Positions 49,894 through 58,700 of a DNA stretch of 64,000 nucleotides are shown piece after piece. The stretch comes from DAITQM01 sp036832975 (GTDB taxonomy: Bacteria > Pseudomonadota > Gammaproteobacteria > Xanthomonadales > Wenzhouxiangellaceae), in assembly GCA_036832975.1 (NCBI GenBank), contig DAITQM010000015.1, forward strand, positions 7,814-71,813, in the 5' to 3' direction. The number at the start of each line of letters is the position of its first letter. Position 1 is the stretch's first letter. The notes below the pieces were generated by a model. It was not told where the DNA came from and ran no database searches. It saw only the letters and a list, made by a program, of their open reading frames with translations. The translations under genes and the position numbers were made by a program.

Positions 49894-50919
49894 GTGAAAA
49901 CCACCGTGCCACTGGCGGAGCATCCCGGCGGTGGGCCGGGCACAGCCGTCCGCCGCTGGGCCGTGATTCCGGCCGCCGCCGCCGGGCGGCGCTTCGACCA
50001 GCAGGTCGCCGCGTTGTTTCCCGAGTTTTCGCGCAATCAGTTGCAGCACTGGATCCGCCAGGGCGCGCTGCGACTCGGTGGCCGCCAGGTCAAGCCCGGG
50101 CAACGGGTCGCTGGCGGCGAGCGTGTCGAGCTGAGTGCCACGATCGAAGCCCATGACGAACATCGCGCCGAAGCGATCCCGCTCGAGATACTCTATCAAG
50201 ACGAATCGTTGCTGGTGATCGCCAAACCGCCGGGGCTGGTTGTTCATCCGGCGGCCGGCAACTGGACCGGCACTTTGCAGAACGCGCTGTTGCACTATGA
50301 TCCGAACCTTGCTGCGCTGCCGCGCGCCGGACTGATCCACCGCCTCGACAAAGAGACCTCGGGGGCCTTGCTGGTCGCCCGCACCACCGCCGTCCGGGTC
50401 AGCCTGGTCGCAGCGCTTAAAGAACGGCGGATCGAACGGCGTTACGACGTATTGGTCTGGGGCCGGCTGCCGGCGCCGCTGACGGTCGATGTGCCGCTCG
50501 GCCGCGATCCCCGGCGCCGGACGCGGATGGCGGCTACTCCGGCGGGCAAGCCGGCGCGAACGCATTTCAGCCTGCGCCAACAATGGCGGCACGCGGCCTG
50601 GCTCGAAGCCCGGCTGGAGACCGGCCGCACGCACCAAATCCGCGTCCATGCCGCCCACGCCGGTCTGCCGGTGATCGGCGATCCGCTCTATGGCCGGCGC
50701 AAACCGCCCGCGGCCCTCACCGCACCGCTCGCCGCGCACGTCGCATCCTTCAAACGCCAGGCTCTGCACGCCCGCGAAATCCGCTTTACCCACCCGGTCA
50801 GCGGTATTCCTTTGACGTTCAAGGCGCAAAGGCCGGCCGACCTCGAGGCGTTGATCGCGGTCTTTCGCGAACAGGATGGCATGCACGGGGCGGGCACCTC
50901 TGGCGCGGCGGCATGCTGA
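49894..50919 (+). CDS. rluD: 23S rRNA pseudouridine synthase RluD
   Basis: 341 residues. N-terminal S4 RNA-binding domain (FPEFSRNQLQHWIRQGALRL) then the RluA-type catalytic domain with the aspartate in GLIHRLDKETSGALLV, and ARLETGRTHQIRVHAAH. RluD modifies U1911, U1915 and U1917 of helix 69. Starts at GTG 49894; no better ATG exists before the S4 domain. Its end overlaps pgeF by 7 bp. Confidence 0.94.
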   Translation: MKTTVPLAEHPGGGPGTAVRRWAVIPAAAAGRRFDQQVAALFPEFSRNQLQHWIRQGALRLGGRQVKPGQRVAGGERVELSATIEAHDEHRAEAIPLEILYQDESLLVIAKPPGLVVHPAAGNWTGTLQNALLHYDPNLAALPRAGLIHRLDKETSGALLVARTTAVRVSLVAALKERRIERRYDVLVWGRLPAPLTVDVPLGRDPRRRTRMAATPAGKPARTHFSLRQQWRHAAWLEARLETGRTHQIRVHAAHAGLPVIGDPLYGRRKPPAALTAPLAAHVASFKRQALHAREIRFTHPVSGIPLTFKAQRPADLEALIAVFREQDGMHGAGTSGAAAC

Positions 50920-51629
50920 AGCGTGCCGATTGGCCGGCGCCGGACGGCGTCGAGGCGGGTTACACGACGCGGGTCGGGGGCGTCAGTTCAGGCCCGTGGG
51001 CGGCGTTGAATCTCGGAATGCGCTGCGGCGACGTGCCGGCCGAGGTTGAAGAAAATCGCCGCCGGCTGGGTGCCCTCCTGCCCGCCCCGCCGCTTTGGCT
51101 GCACCAGGTTCACGGCACGCGTCTGATTGCCGCCGCCGAGTGGCAGCCCGGCATCGCCGCCGATGCGATCTGGACCGCGCAGCCCGCGACGGTGCTCGCG
51201 ATCCTGACCGCCGATTGCTTGCCGCTGCTGCTCGCCGGTCGCCGCGGCGATTGGGTCGCGGCGCTGCATTGCGGCTGGCGCGGCCTGGCGGCCGGCATCA
51301 TCGAGAAGACGTTGGCCGACTTGCCGGCGGCGGGCGCCGGGGCGAGCGCCTGGCTGGGGCCGGCGATTTGCGCTGCGCACTATCCCGTGGGCGATGAAGT
51401 GCGCGACCGATTGATCGCGCTCAGTGCCGAACTGGCCCCGTGTTTCAGCCGCCGCGGCAACCGCTGGCACGCCGATTTATACGGTATCGTCCGCCATTGC
51501 CTGTGCGCCGCTGGTGTCACAGCCATCTTCGGCGGCGCGCGCTGCACCCACCATGAACCGGAGACGTTCTTCTCGTACCGCCGCGACCGAGCCACCGGCC
51601 GCCAGGCGGCGATGATCTGGATTAACTGA
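50913..51629 (+). CDS. pgeF: Peptidoglycan-editing factor PgeF (laccase-domain YfiH)
   Basis: 238 residues. Metal-site motifs: HQVHGTRLI, TADCLPLLLA, ALHCGWRGLAAG and HEPETFFSYRRD. PgeF removes wrongly incorporated L-serine from peptidoglycan precursors in E. coli. Same order rluD-pgeF as in E. coli (yfiH); clpB, the usual next gene there, is absent here. Confidence 0.94.
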   Translation: MLKRADWPAPDGVEAGYTTRVGGVSSGPWAALNLGMRCGDVPAEVEENRRRLGALLPAPPLWLHQVHGTRLIAAAEWQPGIAADAIWTAQPATVLAILTADCLPLLLAGRRGDWVAALHCGWRGLAAGIIEKTLADLPAAGAGASAWLGPAICAAHYPVGDEVRDRLIALSAELAPCFSRRGNRWHADLYGIVRHCLCAAGVTAIFGGARCTHHEPETFFSYRRDRATGRQAAMIWIN

Positions 51630-51660
51630 ATCAGCCCATCGGGGACTGTACAGACCACGT

Positions 51661-51750
51661 AAAGTCCGTTACCGGTCCGGACTTTGCTTCGCGAATCAAA
51701 CCCTGAAGGCCTCGATTCGCCTGCCTGTGCGTGTCGCACACCGACAGGCA
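51661..51750. repeat. Chain of three hairpins downstream of pgeF
   Basis: Consecutive arms AAAGTCCG/CGGACTTT (51661, 51678), GCGAATC/GATTCGC (51691, 51714) and TGCCTGT/ACAGGCA (51722, 51744). The first is related to hairpins at 63269 and in subfamily 1 of the 151-bp elements. No terminal repeat or target duplication is seen. It may end transcription of rluD-pgeF. Confidence 0.6.
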
Positions 51751-51874
51751 ATCATCTTGTTGCCGGGGAGGGCCGGCGAGCCGTGCCGGCACTTCCGTCG
51801 GGGTAAACGACATGCTATAAAGACACGAAAATGATGATTGTTTCGCGGGTATCGAAATACTGGAGAGTACTTTG

Positions 51875-54259
51875 ATGAACCATAAATTATTGATACTGAT
51901 CGCTATTCTGGTTGCCGCTCCGGCGGTGCACGGGCAGAACCCGAAGCCCGAGATCCAGCAGCGCGAACACTATTTCATCCATTTCACCGAACCCAGTGTC
52001 GCGATCCAGCTCGGCGGCTTCGCCCATCCCAATGCGCAACGCCGGTCGCCTCTCGGAAGAGTCAAATTCGACGCCCGGGCGCCGGTGGCGGTCGCCGCCC
52101 AGGAGACCATGCTCGCCAAGCAGAACGCCCGGGTGCAGGCGATCGAACAGGTCGTGGGCCGCCAGGTGCCGGTTTTAGGCCGCATGCGGCTGGCCGGCAA
52201 CGGCGTGCTCGTCGAATTGACCGCCGGTGAAGTACCGGCGGTAGCGGCAATTGATGGGGTGCGGGCGGTCGAAAAAGTCATCGATCGGGTGCCGACGACC
52301 GACCGCGGCCCCGAATTTATCGGTGCCGGAACGATCTGGGATGGCTCGGCGACGCCGAGCGGCATCGGCAATATGGGCGAAGGCATCGTCATCGGTGTAT
52401 TGGACTCCGGCGTGAACTCGGATCATCCATCGTTCGCGGCGACCGGCGGTGATGGTTTCACGGTAACCAATCCGCTGGGCGCTGGTGTGTTTCTCGGCAA
52501 TTGCAACCCCGGCGGTCCGCCCACCGGAACGCAGATCACCTGCAATGACAAGCTGATCGGCGCCTACGGTTTTGCCGACGGTCCCGAAGACGATCTGCCG
52601 TTCGGCGTCGGTCATGGCAGCCATACTTCATCCACCGCCGGCGGCAATGTCGTCAACGGCCCGTTTGTGGTACAGCAGAGCGGCGCGCCGTTCAATGTGC
52701 CGAAAATTTCGGGTGTGGCACCGCACGCCAATATCATTATGTACGAGGTGTGTGACGATGGTTGTCCGGGTGCAGCATTGACTGCCGGTTTGGATCAAGT
52801 ATTGCTGGACGGTCTGGCCGATGTGACCAATTACTCGATCGGTCCGATCAACGGCGGGCAGGGGCTCAGCCCGTGGACGCAATTCGACGATGTCGCCTTT
52901 TTGAGTTTCGTTGCCGCCGGCATTTTTCCGGCGGCCAGCGCCGGTAACACCGGGACTTCGAACCCGAATCCGCAAGCCGACGTCGCCCACAAAGGCCCGT
53001 GGATCATGACCGTGGCCAACAGTTCGCACGATCGGCTCAACAGCAATCCGGTCAGTGTGACAGAGAGCGGGGCACCGGCCGCTCTGCAGAACATGTTCGG
53101 CTTGCTAGGCACCGGCCCGGCGTTTGTGGCCGATGTCAACGCACCGATCGTTGCCGCCTCTGACGTCGATCCGGGTAATTTCCAAGGCTGCAACGCATGG
53201 GCTGGAACACCGTTCGCCGGCAGCATCGCGCTGATCAGCCGCGGCTCCTGCAATTTTTCAGTCAAGGTCGATAATGCCGGGGCGGCGGGGGCGCTGGCGG
53301 TCGTGGTCTTCAACAACCAGAGCAACATCCCGATCGAGATGGGCGCGCTGGAGGCGACGACAATACCATCGGTGATGATTGGGCAGGCCGACGGCCAGGC
53401 GGTCGAAGCCTTCCTCGACACCAATCCGGGGGCGGCGGGCATGATCGAATCGGAAACCATCGGCGTCCTCGATGCCGCCTCGGGCAATGTCTTGAATGGC
53501 GGCAGCCTGCAAGGCCCGAATCGCGATTTCGATTTGACCAAGCCGTCGATCGCCGGTCCGGGCACGAATATCTTCGCCGCCTCGGCCGACGGCGGTTCGA
53601 GTGTGTTCCGTTTCCTCAGCGGCACCTCGATGTCCAGCCCGCACCTTGCTGGTTCAGCAGCGCTGATGATGGCCGAACATCCAGACTGGACGGTGATGGA
53701 AATCAAATCGGCGTTGATGATGACGGCGAATCAACAGACCAACGCCACTGACGGCGTGACCCAGGCGAATCCCGACGAAGTCGGCTCGGGCATGGTCGAT
53801 CTCAGCAAAGCGGCACTGGCCGGCCTGGTGATGCACGAGACCGTGGACAACATGCTGGCCGCCGATCCGGCGGCGGCCGGCGATCCGCGCACGGTGAACG
53901 TTCCGAGCACCCGCAGCACCGATTGCGGCGCCGGCTGTGCGTGGCAGCGCACCGTCCGCAACAGCCTGGAGACCAACAGCAGTTGGAACGTGGCCGCGGC
54001 GGGCACCGGTTTCAATGTCACGGTGACCCCCACCAACTTCGAGCTGTTGCCCGGCGACGTCTTTCTGCGCGATGGCGCCGAGGACGTCAGCGGCCCGGCC
54101 AGTTCGTTCCAGACGCTCGATATCGACGTCGATGCGTGCAGCAACACCGCGGCGATGGCCTTCGGAGACATCACGTTGAGCGAAAACGGTGCGCAGGCGC
54201 CGGACGCGCGGCTCACGATCGCGTGCAGCGCTGAGGTTCCACCGGCGCCGACGCCCTGA
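51875..54259 (+). CDS. Secreted subtilisin-like serine peptidase (S8) with PA domain
   Basis: 794 residues. Signal peptide LLILIAILVAAPAVHGQ, an inhibitor-like propeptide (HYFIHFTEPSVAIQL to VRAVEKVIDRVPTT), then the S8 domain with D177 (GVLDSGVNSDHP), H250 (GHGSHTSSTAGGN) and S585 (SGTSMSSPHLAGSA). A protease-associated domain with two cysteines (CNAWAGTPFAGSIALISRG) is inserted around residues 420-510. The C-terminal ~150 residues form a beta extension. GGAG nine bases before the start. Likely exported, perhaps by type II secretion. Confidence 0.95.
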   Translation: MNHKLLILIAILVAAPAVHGQNPKPEIQQREHYFIHFTEPSVAIQLGGFAHPNAQRRSPLGRVKFDARAPVAVAAQETMLAKQNARVQAIEQVVGRQVPVLGRMRLAGNGVLVELTAGEVPAVAAIDGVRAVEKVIDRVPTTDRGPEFIGAGTIWDGSATPSGIGNMGEGIVIGVLDSGVNSDHPSFAATGGDGFTVTNPLGAGVFLGNCNPGGPPTGTQITCNDKLIGAYGFADGPEDDLPFGVGHGSHTSSTAGGNVVNGPFVVQQSGAPFNVPKISGVAPHANIIMYEVCDDGCPGAALTAGLDQVLLDGLADVTNYSIGPINGGQGLSPWTQFDDVAFLSFVAAGIFPAASAGNTGTSNPNPQADVAHKGPWIMTVANSSHDRLNSNPVSVTESGAPAALQNMFGLLGTGPAFVADVNAPIVAASDVDPGNFQGCNAWAGTPFAGSIALISRGSCNFSVKVDNAGAAGALAVVVFNNQSNIPIEMGALEATTIPSVMIGQADGQAVEAFLDTNPGAAGMIESETIGVLDAASGNVLNGGSLQGPNRDFDLTKPSIAGPGTNIFAASADGGSSVFRFLSGTSMSSPHLAGSAALMMAEHPDWTVMEIKSALMMTANQQTNATDGVTQANPDEVGSGMVDLSKAALAGLVMHETVDNMLAADPAAAGDPRTVNVPSTRSTDCGAGCAWQRTVRNSLETNSSWNVAAAGTGFNVTVTPTNFELLPGDVFLRDGAEDVSGPASSFQTLDIDVDACSNTAAMAFGDITLSENGAQAPDARLTIACSAEVPPAPTP

Positions 54260-54284
54260 TCCGGTTTGCTCAGGTACAACGACC

Positions 54285-54309
54285 CGGCGGCGCCTTTATG
54301 GCGCCGCCG
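54285..54309 (+). terminator. Terminator-like hairpin after the subtilase gene
   Basis: Ten-bp stem CGGCGGCGCC/GGCGCCGCCG with loop TTTAT, 26 bp after the stop. No T-run follows on either strand, so intrinsic termination is only suggested. Confidence 0.5.
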
Positions 54310-54412
54310 AGCCATTCGGATCTTGCAATGGCCGCGATTCGGGGTGCTAGGAGCCTGCGCTAGGTTTAATGTGGGTAGAATGGTGGGCGGTTAATATGAA
54401 CTGCTGATTCAG

Positions 54413-54426
54413 TTTATCATGATAAA
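54413..54426 (+). promoter_or_regulatory. Palindrome abutting the ATPase start
   Basis: Perfect 14-bp palindrome TTTATCATGATAAA directly before the ATG at 54427; a second ATCATGAT lies inside the first codons. It could be an operator or merely part of an AT-rich promoter. Confidence 0.4.
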
Positions 54427-55581
54427 ATGAATATCATGATCAAACGAGCGCTGCGCCTTCCACCTCCGGGCACTGAGACTTTTTTTCTCTGGGGCCCTCG
54501 CCAGACCGGCAAGACCACACTGCTGCGCGAGTTCTACCCTGGGGCATTCTGGGTTGATCTGCTCAAAGGCGAGGAATTCCGTCGCTATCTCCAGAACCCG
54601 GAACGGCTTCGCGAGGAACTTGCAGAGACGCCGGCTCGCCAGGTGGTGATCGATGAAATCCAGAAGGTGCCGCAACTCCTCGACGAGGTCCATTGGCTGA
54701 TCGAGAACCGCCGGATTCACTTCGCGCTGTGCGGTTCGAGCGCCCGCAAGATTAAACGCGGAGCCGCCAATCTGCTCGGCGGCCGTGCCGTGCGGTACGA
54801 ACTCCATGGCCTCACAACGAAGGAACTGGGCGCGGCGTTCGAACTCGATCGGATCCTGAACCATGGGTGCCTGCCGCGAATCTACATTTCGGATCGCCCA
54901 CAGCGGCTCTTGAACGCCTATATCGCCGATTATCTCAAGGAGGAAGTGGCGGCCGAGGCGCTGGTTCGCAACCTGCCCGTCTTCTCGGAATTCTTGAACG
55001 TGGCGGCGTTGTCGGACAGCGAGTTGGTCAACTTCTCCAACATTGCGCGTGAATGCGGAGTGTCGAGTCACACCATTAAGGGATATTTCGGTATCCTCGA
55101 AGATACTTTGCTCGGAAGGTGGTTGCCGGGTTACACGAAACGTCCCAAGCGCCGCGTTATCGCCGCCCCCAAGTTCTATTTCGCGGACGTCGGCATTGTC
55201 GGTCATCTGGCACGGCGCGGGACTCTACGCCCCGGGTCGGAACTCTACGGGAAGGCCTTCGAGAACTGGGTATTTCACGAGTTGACGGCACACAATAGCT
55301 ACGCTGAAACTTTTGCACGCCTGAGTTACTGGCGCCTGCCCAGCGGCATCGAAGTGGACTTTGTGGTGAACGACATGCAAGTGGCGATCGAGGCTAAGGC
55401 CACGGCAAAGGTCACCACCGATCATCTGCGCGGGCTGCGCGAACTCGTGCGCGACCACGCGCGTATCCGCCGGCGCGTGCTCGTCTGCTTGGAACCGAAG
55501 GCGCGTCGCACCGATGACGGTATCCTGGTGCTTCCGGCTCTGGAGTTCTGCGAACGGCTTAAGGCGGGTGATCTCTTTTGA
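54427..55581 (+). CDS. AAA-type ATPase with DUF4143 domain
   Basis: 384 residues. P-loop GPRQTGKTTLLREF, Walker B QVVIDEIQKVPQ, sensor FALCGSSARKIKRG. The C-terminal DUF4143 part contains GKAFENWVFHELTAH and a PD-(D/E)xK-like pattern (GIEVDFVV ... VAIEAKAT). Such genes are scattered, often on mobile segments, with unknown function. The second ATG (54436) is possible. Codon and GC usage look somewhat more AT-rich than neighbours at its 5' end, which may hint at acquisition. Confidence 0.88.
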   Translation: MNIMIKRALRLPPPGTETFFLWGPRQTGKTTLLREFYPGAFWVDLLKGEEFRRYLQNPERLREELAETPARQVVIDEIQKVPQLLDEVHWLIENRRIHFALCGSSARKIKRGAANLLGGRAVRYELHGLTTKELGAAFELDRILNHGCLPRIYISDRPQRLLNAYIADYLKEEVAAEALVRNLPVFSEFLNVAALSDSELVNFSNIARECGVSSHTIKGYFGILEDTLLGRWLPGYTKRPKRRVIAAPKFYFADVGIVGHLARRGTLRPGSELYGKAFENWVFHELTAHNSYAETFARLSYWRLPSGIEVDFVVNDMQVAIEAKATAKVTTDHLRGLRELVRDHARIRRRVLVCLEPKARRTDDGILVLPALEFCERLKAGDLF

Positions 55582-55696
55582 CCAGGGCTTGCGGGCCGAT
55601 CGAGACGTCGATACACCCTGAAATCCGGGCAAAAGACTGCGTTCAAGTGAAGAGAATACCGCGGCAGGCCGCGGAGTATCCGACCCGGGAAAGTGA

Positions 55697-57547
55697 ATGA
55701 AACGATCGTTCCTGACACTGTTGATTCTGGCCGTCACGTCGATGGTTGTAGCAGCGGCGGGAGAAGAATGGGCCGGTTCCAAATCCTGCATCGAGTGCCA
55801 TCAGGACCGCCACGAAAGCTGGCACCGGACATACCACCGGACAATGACGCAGGAGGCCGGTACGGCAAGTGTGCTTGGCCGTTTCGATGGCGTGCCGGTG
55901 ACCTATTGGGGAATGACGATCAGGCCGGTGCGGCGCGGTCATCGTTTTTTCTTCGAATACCTTGATCCACAAAAGGATACGAAAATCGCCGAATACGAGG
56001 TGCTGCGGACCGTCGGTTCGCACCGCTACCAACAGTATTTGACAAAGGTGCCGGATGCGGCGGGCACTTATTACCGCCTGCACCTTTTGTGGCACATACA
56101 GGATCGACGTTGGGTGCACATGAACGGCGCCTTTCTTGGGCCGGACAATCAATCTTTCGATGCCCATGTGACGATCTGGAATCACAATTGCATCTTTTGT
56201 CACAACACCGGGCCGCAACCGGGCCTACTGAATGAAGGTGAGCTTAAAGCGCAGATGCGAAGTGGGGCGATGGCGGTCGATCTTGACGCGGCGATCTACG
56301 ATTCGCAAGTCGCCGAACTCGGCATTGCCTGCGAAACTTGTCACGGTCCGGGTGCGCGGCATGTCGCCGAGAATCAATTTTTTCCGACCCGCTGGTGGCG
56401 GCGCTTTATCGGCCGCGACGACAGCATCGTGCACCCGGAACGGCTGCCGCGCGAACGCAGCGTGCAGATATGCGGGCAGTGTCACGGGCAGCGGACACCG
56501 AGCGATGCAGCCAGTGCGTTGAGCTGGATACACGACGGTCCGCCGTATCGTGCCGGTGACGACCTTCTGGCCAGTGTCAAACTGGTGACGGCCAAAACGC
56601 CGCCACCGCCGGCATCACCCGATCTTTATAGCCTGCGTTTCTGGGCCGACGGTACGCCGCGTCTGACCGCCTACGAGTACCAGGGATTGATGCAAAGCGC
56701 CTGTTACGCGGCATCCGAAATATCGTGCATCACCTGCCATAGCATGCACGCCGGCGACCCGGCCGGCATGTTGACCGCCGACAATCGGGTCGGTGCGTCT
56801 TGTCTGAGCTGCCATCAGACCATCGCCGCTGATCACGCAGCACATAGCCGGCATGGCGTGGGTCCAGCCAATCCGGATTGTCAGGACTGCCACATGCCGA
56901 AAATCGTTTACGGCGTGATGACGTTGCACCGTAGCCACCGGATCGAAATCCCCGACCCGGCCGCCCATACCATGGGCGGCCGCCCGAATGCTTGCAATCT
57001 TTGCCATTTGGATCGCGGCCCGCAGTGGGCGGCGGAGCAAGTCGATCGGCTGTGGCCGGGGAACGAAGCAGCCGATGTCGTGCGCGCCGATGGCGCCGAC
57101 CCGGTCATCGCCGATGGCGTCGCCTCGTTGTATGCCGGGGATCCGGTGCAACGAGCGGTGACGGCTTTTGCGGTCGGTGAAGCGGTCCGGCGCGGCGCGC
57201 AACCGCCCGAATACTGGGTCGGCCACCTGCTGGCGGCGATGACCGACGGTTATCCGGCGATTCGCCGGTTCGCGGCGCGCAGTCTGCGCCAAATCAACGA
57301 TGCGGTGTGGCGGGACAAAACGCTGGCCGGCGCTCTCGAAAACTTCGATTTCATCGCCGAGCCGGCGGCCCGCAACCGGGCGCTGGCCGAGCTTCTGCGA
57401 CGTGTCACGGAACTGGAAGGCGTCTTAGGACGGCTCGATTCGCCGCGCGGCTTGTTGCTGAATTCCAGCGGCCTGCCGTCTGCGGCGGTAGGCCGCCTGC
57501 AGGCGCTCGGTGCGGCCCGTTCGGGCGAGATCGATATCGGCGAGTGA
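55697..57547 (+). CDS. Octaheme c-type cytochrome with C-terminal helical repeats
   Basis: 616 residues with a signal peptide (LTLLILAVTSMVVAAAG). Eight CxxCH haem sites begin at residues 31, 165, 212, 259, 344, 369, 395 and 433 (CIECH, CIFCH, CETCH, CGQCH, CITCH, CLSCH, CQDCH, CNLCH). No lysine-type (CxxCK) active haem is seen, so it is not a standard nitrite reductase. After residue 450 a helical segment with HEAT-like character follows (AVTAFAVGEAVRRGAQPPEY). Probably a periplasmic electron carrier or reductase; substrate unknown. Its stop touches the next gene's stop. Confidence 0.9.
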   Translation: MKRSFLTLLILAVTSMVVAAAGEEWAGSKSCIECHQDRHESWHRTYHRTMTQEAGTASVLGRFDGVPVTYWGMTIRPVRRGHRFFFEYLDPQKDTKIAEYEVLRTVGSHRYQQYLTKVPDAAGTYYRLHLLWHIQDRRWVHMNGAFLGPDNQSFDAHVTIWNHNCIFCHNTGPQPGLLNEGELKAQMRSGAMAVDLDAAIYDSQVAELGIACETCHGPGARHVAENQFFPTRWWRRFIGRDDSIVHPERLPRERSVQICGQCHGQRTPSDAASALSWIHDGPPYRAGDDLLASVKLVTAKTPPPPASPDLYSLRFWADGTPRLTAYEYQGLMQSACYAASEISCITCHSMHAGDPAGMLTADNRVGASCLSCHQTIAADHAAHSRHGVGPANPDCQDCHMPKIVYGVMTLHRSHRIEIPDPAAHTMGGRPNACNLCHLDRGPQWAAEQVDRLWPGNEAADVVRADGADPVIADGVASLYAGDPVQRAVTAFAVGEAVRRGAQPPEYWVGHLLAAMTDGYPAIRRFAARSLRQINDAVWRDKTLAGALENFDFIAEPAARNRALAELLRRVTELEGVLGRLDSPRGLLLNSSGLPSAAVGRLQALGAARSGEIDIGE

Positions 57548-58525
57548 TCACCAATCCAAAAGCCAGGCGAAGATCAGCGGCGCGACGATCGTCGCGTCGG
57601 ATTCGATGATGTGTTTCGGGGTCGCGACGTCGAGTTTGCCCCAGGTGATTTTTTCGTTGGGTACGGCGCCGGAATAGGAACCGAAACTGGTCGTCGAATC
57701 GCTGATCTGGCAAAAATAACTCCAACAAGGGACGTCGGTCTGGCCCATGTCCTGGTAGAGCATCGGGACGACGCAGATCGGAAAGTCACCGGCGATGCCG
57801 CCGCCGATCTGGAAAAAACCGATCGCCGACGCGGCGCTGGTTGCGCGGTACCACTTCGCCAGTTCCATCATGTACTCGATGCCGGTGCGCACGGTGTGGA
57901 CGTTTTTGATATCGCCTTTCAGGCAATGACCGGCGTACATGTTGCCGAGCGTCGCGTCCTCCCAGCCGGGTACGACCATAGGCAGGTTTTTTTCTGCCGC
58001 GGCGAGCAGCCAGGAATCCTTGGGGTCGATCTGGTAACTGGCGGCGAGCGTGCCGGAGTTCAGAATCCGATACAGGAACTCGTGCGGGTAAAGCCGCTCA
58101 CCGCGTCGTTCGGCGTCCTGCCATTCGTCGAGCACGGCGCGTTCGATCCGGCGCATCGCTTCTTCTTCGGGGATGCAGGTGTCGGTGACCCGGTTCAGGT
58201 GGCGATCGAGCAGATCACGCTCCTGTTCCGGCGTCAGGTCGCGGTAATGGGGCACCATCTCGTAATGGTCGTGGGCGACGAGGTTGAATACGTCCTCTTC
58301 GAGATTGGCGCCGGTGCAACTGATGGCGTGGACTTTGTCGCGGCGGATCATCTCGGCCAGCGAGAGACCCAACTCGCCGGTGCTCATCGCCCCGGCCAGC
58401 GTCACCATCATCTGGCCGCCGGCGGCGAGGTGGCGCTCGTAATCCTCGGCGGCGTGGACCAGCGAAGCGGCATTGAAATGCCGGAAGTGGTGGCGGAGAA
58501 AGGTTTTGACCGGGCCGGTCTCCAT
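57548..58525 (-). CDS. Deoxyhypusine synthase-like enzyme
   Basis: 325 residues. Strong similarity in motif to deoxyhypusine/homospermidine synthases: SCTGANLEEDVFNLVAHDHY, GNMYAGHCLKGDIKNVHTVR and the WGKL segment (NEKITWGKLDVATP) holding the lysine that forms the imine. eIF5A, the usual target, is archaeal/eukaryotic; bacterial relatives include homospermidine synthases, so the product here is uncertain. The ATG at 58525 follows AGGAG; the longer upstream frame lacks support. Confidence 0.88.
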   Translation of the reverse strand: METGPVKTFLRHHFRHFNAASLVHAAEDYERHLAAGGQMMVTLAGAMSTGELGLSLAEMIRRDKVHAISCTGANLEEDVFNLVAHDHYEMVPHYRDLTPEQERDLLDRHLNRVTDTCIPEEEAMRRIERAVLDEWQDAERRGERLYPHEFLYRILNSGTLAASYQIDPKDSWLLAAAEKNLPMVVPGWEDATLGNMYAGHCLKGDIKNVHTVRTGIEYMMELAKWYRATSAASAIGFFQIGGGIAGDFPICVVPMLYQDMGQTDVPCWSYFCQISDSTTSFGSYSGAVPNEKITWGKLDVATPKHIIESDATIVAPLIFAWLLDW

Positions 58526-58700
58526 TGCGGGATCTCCTGGTGCTTGCCATCGGCGAGATGCGTATTGTCGCAAAACAGCGGGCGGCTGACAGAATCCCGG
58601 CACCGGCCACGATTGCCGGTTGACCGGCACGAAACGGATCCCGTTCGGAACTACATCCCGGCTGTCGCCGGGACGGGGGGAAAATCAGTCGAGCCGCGGC

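Noticed and set aside
54413..54426. Palindrome as an FNR box
   Set aside because: Half-sites are TTATC/GATAA with no 4-base spacer after TTGAT; it does not fit the FNR consensus.
55697..57547. Octaheme nitrite or hydroxylamine reductase
   Set aside because: All eight sites are CxxCH; the lysine-ligated haem of nitrite reductases is not seen and the C-terminus is unlike HAO.
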